Source: Candidatus Tritonobacter lacicola (GTDB lineage: Bacteria; Auribacterota; Tritonobacteria; Tritonobacterales; Tritonobacteraceae). Taken from it: a DNA stretch of 56,994 nt. The first letter of the stretch is position 1. Every line of letters begins with the position of its first letter. Below, piece after piece: positions 33,767-40,216 of this stretch. A program made the translations under genes and the position numbers. The DNA lies in contig JAVCDC010000093.1 in the NCBI GenBank assembly GCA_030765135.1, positions 1 through 56,994 on the forward strand, read 5' to 3'. The notes beneath the pieces are model-generated. The model worked only from the letters and a program-made list of their open reading frames with translations, ran no database searches and was not told the DNA's origin.

Positions 33767-35095
33767 ATGATGGTTGAGAAAAAGGTTCGGGTTCGTTTCG
33801 CGCCGTCGCCGACGGGGCATCTTCACCTCGGCGGGGCGAGAACGGCGCTCTTCAACTGGCTCTTTGCCAGGTGCACTGGCGGGACGTTTATCCTCAGGAT
33901 AGAGGACACCGATCGCGCCCGCTCGACGCCCGAAGCCATCTCGGCGATCATAGACGGGTTGAAGTGGCTCGGCCTCGACTGGGACGAGGGCCCTGTATAT
34001 CAATCCGGCAGGCGGGAGAGGCACGCGAAGGCGGCCGAAGAGCTTATCTCCATGGGAAGGGCGTATCGGGCCGAAGGAAAGCTGGGTCCACAGCAGGCGG
34101 TCATTTTCAGAGTCCCCGATGAGAAGGTCGCCTTTGACGACATGGTGTACGGCAGGATCGAGTTCGATGCCGGGCTCCTGGACGACCTTGTCCTCATGAA
34201 GTCGGACGGGTCGCCGGCCTACAATTTCGCATGCGTCATCGACGACGCCGACATGGGGATAAGCCACGTTATCCGGGGAGAGGATCACATATCGAACACG
34301 CCGAAGCAGCTCGTCCTCTATCGTGCTCTCGGACTTGAGCCTCCCCGGCTGGCCCACGTTCCGCTCATCCTGGGCCCCGACGGTTCGCGGTTGAGCAAGC
34401 GGCACGGCGCGACCTCTCTCTCCCAGTACAGGAGCGAGGGCCTCCTGCCGGACGCCCTGAGGAACTACCTGGCGCTGCTCGGGTGGTCATCCGGGGACGA
34501 CCAGGAGCTCTTTTCAAAGGAGGAACTGGTCGAGCGGTTCAGCATAGAAGGTATAAGCAAGAAGAGCGCGATCTTCGACCCCGAAAAACTGGGATGGATG
34601 AACAGTTGCTACATCCGGAGCACATCCGACGAGGAACTGCTCGAGGAAGCCCTTCCCTTCCTGGAAAGGGCGGGGTTCCACGGCATAGCCTCGAAGAAGG
34701 GTACTCTGCTGGCGGCGATCGGCCTCATCAAGGAGCGGGTGCGGTCACTGGTCGAGGTGCCCGGCGCGATCGATTTCTTTATATCGGAAGAACTCTCCTT
34801 CGATGGGGAAGCGGTCCGGAAGCATCTCTCCAGCCCCGGGAGCCTTGATATAATTCAGCGGCTGGCAGGGATGCTGCAGGGCCTGGAGTCATGGGATGCG
34901 GGTTCTATCGAGAGCAGCGTCAGGACGCTTGCGTCGGAGATGGGCGTGAAAGCCGCCGCAGTCATTCACCCGACACGCGTGGCGGTGACCGGGCGAAAAA
35001 TCGGCCCCGGCCTTTTCGATCTGATGGAGGTACTGGGGAGGGAGAAAACCGTATTGCGCCTGAAAGAGGCCACGGATAAATTCGGGGAGGTTTGA
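33767..35095 (+). CDS. gltX: Glutamyl-tRNA synthetase
   Basis: A class I synthetase charging tRNA-Glu. The 442-residue product has the HIGH-type motif in RFAPSPTGHLHLGGARTALF, RIEDTDRARS, FACVIDDADMGISHVIRGED, and the KMSKS-type motif GSRLSKRHGA. The C-terminal anticodon-binding part is somewhat short (family usually 465-500), and no zinc-binding Cys cluster is evident. Whether it also charges tRNA-Gln cannot be told. It overlaps neither neighbour; the next gene starts 1 base after its stop. Confidence 0.95.
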   Translation: MMVEKKVRVRFAPSPTGHLHLGGARTALFNWLFARCTGGTFILRIEDTDRARSTPEAISAIIDGLKWLGLDWDEGPVYQSGRRERHAKAAEELISMGRAYRAEGKLGPQQAVIFRVPDEKVAFDDMVYGRIEFDAGLLDDLVLMKSDGSPAYNFACVIDDADMGISHVIRGEDHISNTPKQLVLYRALGLEPPRLAHVPLILGPDGSRLSKRHGATSLSQYRSEGLLPDALRNYLALLGWSSGDDQELFSKEELVERFSIEGISKKSAIFDPEKLGWMNSCYIRSTSDEELLEEALPFLERAGFHGIASKKGTLLAAIGLIKERVRSLVEVPGAIDFFISEELSFDGEAVRKHLSSPGSLDIIQRLAGMLQGLESWDAGSIESSVRTLASEMGVKAAAVIHPTRVAVTGRKIGPGLFDLMEVLGREKTVLRLKEATDKFGEV

Positions 35096-35096
35096 G

Positions 35097-35279
35097 ATGA
35101 CGGCTTTCGGGATTGTCAAGCTTGCCAAGATGGTTCTCTGGGTGGTGGGGGGAGCCGTGGCCGGCTTGATAGTCGCCTGGGTGACGGGGATGGTAAAAGA
35201 CAAAGAGATGCCGATCTTAATCGGCGCTGTAATCGGGCTCCTTGTGGGCTTGTTCCTGGAGACATTCTCCGAGGAGTGA
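35097..35279 (+). CDS. Small two-helix membrane protein
   Basis: The 60-residue product has two hydrophobic segments (MVLWVVGGAVAGLIVAWVTG and ILIGAVIGLLVGLFLETF) with glycine-zipper-like spacing (GAVAGLIVAW, GAVIGLLVG). Its ATG overlaps the gltX stop (TGATG pattern) and it ends 4 bases before pgsA, so it is an operon member. I do not recognise a family. Confidence 0.55.
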   Translation: MTAFGIVKLAKMVLWVVGGAVAGLIVAWVTGMVKDKEMPILIGAVIGLLVGLFLETFSEE

Positions 35280-35283
35280 CCGT

Positions 35284-35841
35284 ATGGCCCTTAACCTTGC
35301 GAACAGGATTTCCCTCCTCAGGCTCGCCCTCGTGCCGATCTTCGTTGCCTCACTCCTCAAGTACACGCAGGCGGGCGAAGAGATATATCGAGCCCTCGCG
35401 CTCGCCATTTTCCTCCTGGCGGTTGTATCGGACTTCATCGATGGCTACGTGGCGCGCGTTAAGAACCAGAAGACGATTCTTGGGACGTTCCTCGATCCCC
35501 TGGGGGACAAGTTCCTGCTCAACTCGGCCATCATCATACTCAGCCTTTCCACCTCCGGTCTCCAACGTCTCCCCATCTGGTTGACGGTTGCCGTGATCAG
35601 CAGGGACGCTGTAATAGTCGTAGGCTTTCTCCTGGTTCACCTTATCCATGGACATATTGAAATAATACCGTCCAATATAGGGAAGGCGGCGGCGGTCAGC
35701 CAGATGGTGCTGGTCATCTGGGTCTTATGCGGCGTGCCTGCACCATATATCATGTGGAAAATTACAGGCTTTCTCACAATCGTCTCGGGCCTCAGCTACG
35801 CCTACCGCGGCGCGAAGCTGTTCGGAGAGAACGCCTCTTGA
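35284..35841 (+). CDS. pgsA: CDP-diacylglycerol-glycerol-3-phosphate 3-phosphatidyltransferase
   Basis: PgsA makes phosphatidylglycerol phosphate from CDP-diacylglycerol at the inner membrane. The 185-residue product has NLANRISLLRLALVPIFVAS at the N-terminus, several membrane helices, and the CDP-alcohol signature D..DG..AR........G...D...D in SDFIDGYVARVKNQKTILGT followed by FLDPLGDK. ATG 35284 gives the family start. A related CDP-alcohol transferase with another acceptor remains possible. It overlaps der by 4 bases. Confidence 0.88.
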   Translation: MALNLANRISLLRLALVPIFVASLLKYTQAGEEIYRALALAIFLLAVVSDFIDGYVARVKNQKTILGTFLDPLGDKFLLNSAIIILSLSTSGLQRLPIWLTVAVISRDAVIVVGFLLVHLIHGHIEIIPSNIGKAAAVSQMVLVIWVLCGVPAPYIMWKITGFLTIVSGLSYAYRGAKLFGENAS

Positions 35842-37139
35842 GAGAAAACATCGTCGCCATCGTCGGCAGGCCCAACGTCGGAAAGTCCGCCCTGTTCAAC
35901 AGGATAGCCGGCAGGAGAATAGCCATAGTGGCCGAGGAGGAGGGCGTGACCCGGGACAGGATATACGCAGGTTGTTCCTGGGGAGGCAGGTTTTTCAACC
36001 TGGTGGATACGGGCGGCCTGGAGCTCGGCGGACATCAGGAACGGACGAAGGTACGGTGCCAGGTGGAGGTGGCGATATCGGAGGCATCTTCGATCGTGAT
36101 GGTCACCGACGTCACCAGCGGTGTGACAACGCTGGACGAGGAGGTCGCGGGCCTGCTCAGGAAATCCTTCAAGCCGGTGGTCGTCGCTGTAAATAAGTGC
36201 GACAACGAGACACTGAGCCACGATGCCTCCTCTTTCTTCGCGCTCGGCTTTTCCTCCGCCCATCCCGTGAGCGCCATTCACGGTCTCGGCGTGGGCGACC
36301 TCCTCGATGACGTTGTCTCCCATCTCGAGGAGAAGGAGGAGACAGACGTGGAGGAACCCCTGCGGATCGCCGTTATCGGCAGACCCAACGTCGGAAAGTC
36401 CACGTTCATCAACGTCCTCCTGGGCGAGGAGAGGGTCATTGTGGACGAGGTTCCGGGAACGACACGGGACTCCGTCGATACCCCATTCTCCATGGAGGGG
36501 CGGAAATACCTGCTGATCGACACGGCCGGCATACGGCATGAGCGGAAGATAAGCGGGGCGGTGGAGCGATACAGCCTTATCAGGAGCAGAAGGTCGATCG
36601 GCGCGTGTGACGTGGCGCTGGTCATGGTCGATGCCCGGACGCCGCTGACGACGGAGGAGATGCGCATCCTCAGCCTCGTGGTCAAGAGCGGCAGGGGCCT
36701 TGTCATTGCCGCGAACAAGTGGGACCTCGTCGAGGACGCCGCACCGGCTGCGTTCATCAAGCGGATGATGGAGGAAGCCCCTTTCGCCGCCTTCGCGCCC
36801 GCCGTCACCATCTCCGCTCTGAAAGGCTGGAATGTCGAGGAAGCGATCTCTCTCGCGGACAGGGTCAGGGTCAACATGGAGCGAAGGATATCCACCGGAT
36901 TGCTCAACAGGTTCGTGCGGGGATGGGTGGAGACACATCCCCCCCCGCTGAAACGGGGGAAACGGCCGAAGATATATTTCGCGGTTCAGGTCAAGGTCTC
37001 CCCGCCGCTCTTCGTCCTCTTCGTGAACGATCCCCGGCGCTTCTCCGGAAGCTACGAGTCCTTCATACTCAACAACATACGGCGGGCCTTCGACTACGAG
37101 GGGGTACCCCTGGGCTTGAAATTAAGGAAGCACCGCTGA
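35838..37139 (+). CDS. der: Ribosome-associated GTPase Der (EngA)
   Basis: Der is a double-GTPase needed for 50S maturation. The 433-residue product has two G domains, each with G1 (GRPNVGKSALFNR; GRPNVGKSTFINV), DTGG/DTAG, and NKCD/NKWD, followed by a KH-like C-terminal domain (RPKIYFAVQVKVSPPLFVLF, then NDPRRFSGSYESFI). The start is TTG 35838 overlapping the pgsA stop, with CGGAGAGA about 8 bases ahead. The G4 of the first domain is NKCD rather than NKxD with a large residue; this is still canonical. plsY starts 1 base after the stop. Confidence 0.96.
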   Translation: MRENIVAIVGRPNVGKSALFNRIAGRRIAIVAEEEGVTRDRIYAGCSWGGRFFNLVDTGGLELGGHQERTKVRCQVEVAISEASSIVMVTDVTSGVTTLDEEVAGLLRKSFKPVVVAVNKCDNETLSHDASSFFALGFSSAHPVSAIHGLGVGDLLDDVVSHLEEKEETDVEEPLRIAVIGRPNVGKSTFINVLLGEERVIVDEVPGTTRDSVDTPFSMEGRKYLLIDTAGIRHERKISGAVERYSLIRSRRSIGACDVALVMVDARTPLTTEEMRILSLVVKSGRGLVIAANKWDLVEDAAPAAFIKRMMEEAPFAAFAPAVTISALKGWNVEEAISLADRVRVNMERRISTGLLNRFVRGWVETHPPPLKRGKRPKIYFAVQVKVSPPLFVLFVNDPRRFSGSYESFILNNIRRAFDYEGVPLGLKLRKHR

Positions 37140-37140
37140 G

Positions 37141-37800
37141 ATGAATGCCGCAGCGTATACTCCCATCGTTGTGATGGCGTACCTCATCGGCTCGGTCCCG
37201 ACCGCGTTCATCATCGCCAGGCTGGCGGGGGGCATAGATATCAGGAAGCACGGGAGCGGCAATGCGGGGGCGACGAATGTCTTCAGGACCGTCGGCAAGG
37301 CCGCCGGCACGGCGTGCTTCCTCTGCGACGCGGGGAAAGGGCTTGCGGCGGTAATTCTCGCCGGCGCGCTTTTTCCCGCGACCGGCCTTCCGGGTGAGCT
37401 CCTGGCCTTTGCGGCTGTAGTGGCCGGGCACAACTGGCCCGTCTTCCTCGGGTTCCGGGGCGGAAAAGGAATGGCGACGATGATAGGCGGGTTTCTCGGC
37501 ATCGCGCCGTGGGTCGTCCTCTCCTGCATCCTCCTCTGGCTCCTCGTCGTCACACTGAGCAGGTATGTCTCTCTCGGGTCGATCGCCGCAGCCGCCGCTA
37601 TCCCCCTGTTTCTGTGGCTTTACGGGCACGGTGCCGTCCTCATTGTCTTCGGTGCCCTCCTGGGGATCCTGGCAGTTATCCGCCACCGTTCCAACATAAA
37701 GCGCCTCCTGTCAGGAACCGAGAACAAAATCGGCCAAAAAATAATAGCAAAGAAACAAGATACAAGAAACAATAACCAAACAATACCCAATGACCAATAA
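37141..37800 (+). CDS. plsY: Glycerol-3-phosphate acyltransferase PlsY, with repeat-encoded tail
   Basis: PlsY acylates glycerol 3-phosphate from acyl-phosphate, starting phospholipid synthesis in the inner membrane. The 219-residue product has the three motifs: GSVPTAFIIARL, KHGSGNAGATNVFRTVGKA, and GHNWPVFLGFRGGKGMAT, with five or so membrane helices. The natural end is probably near KRLLSGTENK. About 20 further residues (IIAKKQDTRNNNQTIPNDQ) are encoded by the left end of the second four-helix-bundle cassette and stop at the same cassette TAA that ends the gamma-subunit gene at 33263. Gene order der-plsY-gpsA is conserved. Confidence 0.94.
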   Translation: MNAAAYTPIVVMAYLIGSVPTAFIIARLAGGIDIRKHGSGNAGATNVFRTVGKAAGTACFLCDAGKGLAAVILAGALFPATGLPGELLAFAAVVAGHNWPVFLGFRGGKGMATMIGGFLGIAPWVVLSCILLWLLVVTLSRYVSLGSIAAAAAIPLFLWLYGHGAVLIVFGALLGILAVIRHRSNIKRLLSGTENKIGQKIIAKKQDTRNNNQTIPNDQ

Positions 37801-38215
37801 TCAATCACCAAACAAACACAGGTTCGACCTTGAAGAAAGGACCACCGAGTTTGCACGTAAAGTTATCCGCCTGTGCAAGAGTCTGCCAAGGAACCCGATA
37901 AACGATCGATTGGTAGGGCAGATTACCGGCTCATCCGGATCGATCGGAGCTAACTATCGTGAGGCGAACGATGCGCTGGGCAAAAAAGATTTCATAAATA
38001 GGCTAAAAATAGCCCGGCGGGAGGCCAAAGAAACCGGCCACTGGCTTATTCTTTTGAATGAGGCAAATCCAGGAAATGAAAGAGAATTCCAATGCCTTGT
38101 AGGAGAAGCTGACGAATATAAGAAAATTTTATCTTCCATAATCAGTAAATCGATGTAGTTTGATTATTTTAATTTGGAGTTTGAATATTGTTTGGTTATT
38201 GTTTCTTGTATCTTG
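37756..38215 (+). mobile_element. Four-helix-bundle (S23) cassette, copy 2, with perfect 30-bp inverted ends
   Basis: A 460-bp unit bounded by a perfect 30-bp inverted repeat (37756-37785 and 38186-38215), whose outer part reads CAAGATACAAGAAACAATAA. It contains only the 122-codon four-helix-bundle gene. It sits between plsY and gpsA, which are usually adjacent, and has been fused into the end of plsY. The arms consist of the AAGATACAAG and AATAACCAAA words seen alone in other gaps. Confidence 0.7.
37790..38158 (+). CDS. Four-helix-bundle protein of the S23 / 23S rRNA intervening-sequence family, copy 2
   Basis: The 122-residue product is about 85% identical to that at 33253, with identical N-terminal MTNNQSPNKHRFDLEERTTE and GSSGSIGANYREANDALGKK; most changes fall after residue 95. 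Many codon differences between the copies are silent, so the protein sequence is being kept under selection. GC content is visibly below that of plsY and gpsA. The role is unknown; the fold family binds RNA or ribosomal components in the cases studied. Confidence 0.85.
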   Translation: MTNNQSPNKHRFDLEERTTEFARKVIRLCKSLPRNPINDRLVGQITGSSGSIGANYREANDALGKKDFINRLKIARREAKETGHWLILLNEANPGNEREFQCLVGEADEYKKILSSIISKSM

Positions 38216-38282
38216 GTGATTGTCGCAATCGGGCAGTTGATTCGGGTTGCCGAATTCGGCCCGCACGGACCGGGGTATTGTT

Positions 38283-39299
38283 ATGAAAATTGGTGTAATT
38301 GGTGATGGGGGATGGGGGACGGCGCTGGCCATCCTCCTGAGCGGCAACGGCCACGATGTCACGTTGTGGTCCGCTTTCCCCGATTACGTAAAACTGCTTC
38401 GTGAAAAAAGGGAGAACGTCAAGTTCCTTCCCGGAGTGCCCATCCCGGACGCCATCGAGATCGTGTCGAAGTTGGATGTAGTCCTCGGGGGCGCCGGGCT
38501 CGTCGTCACAGCGGTACCCTCCCCGTATATGAGGGAGGCCCTGAGGGCGGTGAGGAAGTCGCCTTTCTCAGCCAGGCTGAACGAACGGGATGTAATGGTG
38601 GTCAACGTCTCGAAGGGCCTGGAGGCCGGAAGTCTCAAGAGGCTGTCGGAGGTCCTCGTGGAGGAGCTCGGAGATATACGTCTTGCGGTTCTCTCCGGCC
38701 CGAGCCACGCCGAGGAGGTCGCCCGGAGGATCCCCACGACCGTCGTCGTTGCATCCGGAGATGATGAGACGGCGCGGAAAGTACAGGAAATATTCATGAC
38801 GGACCGATTCCGCGTCTACACCAACACGGACGTTCTCGGCGTGGAGCTTGCCGGTGCTTTGAAGAACGTGATAGCAGTCGCCGCGGGAATGTCCGACGGC
38901 CTGGGATTCGGCGACAACACGAAGGCCGCTCTCGTCACGAGGGGGATAGCGGAGATCGAGCGCCTGGGTGTGGCGATGGGGGCCAGGCCCACGACGTTCT
39001 CGGGCCTGGCGGGACTCGGAGACCTCGTTACGACCTGTATCAGCGGGTACGGCAGGAACCGGAGACTGGGGATGACGATCGCGCGCGGCGTGCCGGTGGA
39101 AGAAGCCCTGGCCGAAACTCCCATGGTCGCCGAAGGTTATTACACGGTCGGAGCGGCGCGCGCACTCGCTGAAAAACACGGCATAGAGATGCCGATAACC
39201 GAGAAGGTCCATGCCGTTCTCTACGAGGGCAAGGATCCCGCCGCGGCCGTGAAGGAACTCATGGAGAGAACTCCCAGGTCGGAGGTGGAGCATGAATAA
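38283..39299 (+). CDS. gpsA: NAD(P)H-dependent glycerol-3-phosphate dehydrogenase
   Basis: GpsA reduces dihydroxyacetone phosphate to glycerol 3-phosphate, the substrate of PlsY. The 338-residue product has the Rossmann start MKIGVIGDGGWGTALAILLS, VVNVSKGLEAGSLKRL, LSGPSHAEEVARR, and the C-terminal catalytic block LKNVIAVAAGMSDGLGFGDN with TKAALVTRG. ATG 38283 gives the family start. The stop TAA at 39297 is bases 2-4 of a 31-bp palindrome that also provides the start of the next gene. Confidence 0.96.
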   Translation: MKIGVIGDGGWGTALAILLSGNGHDVTLWSAFPDYVKLLREKRENVKFLPGVPIPDAIEIVSKLDVVLGGAGLVVTAVPSPYMREALRAVRKSPFSARLNERDVMVVNVSKGLEAGSLKRLSEVLVEELGDIRLAVLSGPSHAEEVARRIPTTVVVASGDDETARKVQEIFMTDRFRVYTNTDVLGVELAGALKNVIAVAAGMSDGLGFGDNTKAALVTRGIAEIERLGVAMGARPTTFSGLAGLGDLVTTCISGYGRNRRLGMTIARGVPVEEALAETPMVAEGYYTVGAARALAEKHGIEMPITEKVHAVLYEGKDPAAAVKELMERTPRSEVEHE

Positions 39300-39326
39300 A
39301 TTAATGAGCGGAGCGAATTAATTTAT
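39296..39326. repeat. 31-bp palindromic element, copy 4, spanning a stop-start junction
   Basis: ATAAATTAAT, loop GAGCGGAGCGA, ATTAATTTAT: one base different from the copy at 32611. Bases 2-4 are the gpsA stop; the last two bases plus the next G are the ATG of the MerR-type gene, exactly as in the other copy. Confidence 0.85.
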
Positions 39327-39639
39327 GGAAAAGCTCTACTACAGCATAGGCGAGGTGAAGGAGATAACCGGCATCGCCTCCCATGTCCTTCGGTACTGGG
39401 AGAGCGAGTTCAAACTCCTGCGGCCCCGGAAGGACAGGTCCGGGCGGCGCATGTACCAGAAAAAAGACCTCGAAAAGATCGATAAGATCAAGGACCTCCT
39501 TTACCGCCGGCGGTTTTCCATCGCCGGTGCCAAAAAGCATCTCCAGTCGGAGACGGAGGGGGATATCTCCAACCGCGACCTCTTCTCCCGCATCAAAACC
39601 GAACTCCTCACCATCAAGTCCGATCTCGAAAAGGACTGA
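39325..39639 (+). CDS. MerR-family transcriptional regulator
   Basis: The 104-residue product has the MerR winged HTH (YYSIGEVKEITGIASHVLRY, WESEFKLLRPRKDRSGRRMY) and a helical dimerisation segment with RRRFSIAGAKKHL. This is the short MerR class with no effector domain, often next to gpsA, thrS or IHF genes in environmental genomes. Its start codon is formed by the 31-bp palindrome. The last 26 codons recur, diverged, at 44813-44896 beyond the LamG gene. Confidence 0.88.
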   Translation: MEKLYYSIGEVKEITGIASHVLRYWESEFKLLRPRKDRSGRRMYQKKDLEKIDKIKDLLYRRRFSIAGAKKHLQSETEGDISNRDLFSRIKTELLTIKSDLEKD

Positions 39640-40032
39640 TTCCTCTATATTCCGGATATAAGTTCCCCGCCCCTTTTTTTATCTCCTTGTTAGTTGGATG
39701 TGCTTGACTTACTCGTCTTGTTCGTACCCAACGAAGTTGAATCCTCCCCTCAAACATAATCCGCCAATGCTTAAATAGAATAATGCACTTGCTTGCCAAC
39801 TAGACTAATTGATCGCAATCAAGATGCAGCGAAGATAATTCCAAATTATATGATAATTATATATTATACATAACCTCTTATTTTTGTTAGATAATAAACA
39901 ATAGAATACAGCATTATTCTAGAGAGAGAGGAGCACCTTATCGTCGGGAAATAAGGATTTAAGCAGGCAAGAGCCCTGTATGGTAAAAACACTCTCGGTG
40001 CTCGGCTCCCGCGATATTTTCAAGAATAATTA
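39640..40032. other. AT-rich gap at the left edge of the LamG island
   Basis: No gene is visible. The part at 39830-39910 is very AT-rich (AATTATATATTATACATAAC). A 73-base segment at 39931-40003 is closed by a 7-bp stem GAGCACC/GGTGCTC, extended outward by GAG/CTC, and contains two smaller hairpins (CTTAT/ATAAG and CAGG/CCTG). It is cloverleaf-sized but lacks a T arm, so it is not a tRNA; a structured RNA is possible. Confidence 0.4.
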
Positions 40033-40061
40033 TTGACAATATAATCGGCGGCGGCTATGTT
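40033..40061 (+). promoter_or_regulatory. Sigma70-type promoter of the LamG gene
   Basis: TTGACA and TATGTT are separated by exactly 17 bases, about 155 bases upstream of the LamG start codon. It predicts a leader of about 150 bases that contains the terminator-like hairpin at 40143-40200. TATAAT-like ATATAATC right after TTGACA is too close to serve as its -10. Confidence 0.6.
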
Positions 40062-40142
40062 GCTTACTGTGCACCTTATTTATGCATCTGCATAATGACG
40101 GATCGAGAGCATTGTTGCAATGTCACAGATCGGAATTGATCG

Positions 40143-40200
40143 CCGGGTTGCTGAACTGTTGAATGCAGAATTCAACAGCATTTGCCCGCCCGGTTTTTTT
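40143..40200 (+). terminator. Terminator-like hairpin in the LamG gene leader
   Basis: CCGGG (40143-40147) pairs with CCCGG (40189-40193), followed by seven T. Inside is a perfect 9-bp hairpin CTGTTGAAT/ATTCAACAG. It ends only 4 bases before the ribosome binding site, so it could attenuate transcription into the gene. Confidence 0.5.
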
Positions 40201-40216
40201 CTACAGGAGGTTTTAA

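Noticed and set aside
33183-38215. One composite transposon bounded by the two four-helix-bundle cassettes
   Set aside because: The DNA between the cassettes is a conserved housekeeping order (gltX, pgsA, der, plsY) with host-like composition and no transposase.
39931-40003. A tRNA gene in the LamG upstream gap
   Set aside because: The 7-bp closing stem is tRNA-like, but there is no T arm, no GTTC loop and no usable anticodon arm.
40033-40046. TTGACA and the adjacent ATATAAT taken together as one promoter
   Set aside because: The two boxes would be only one or two bases apart. The TATGTT 17 bases downstream is the proper partner.
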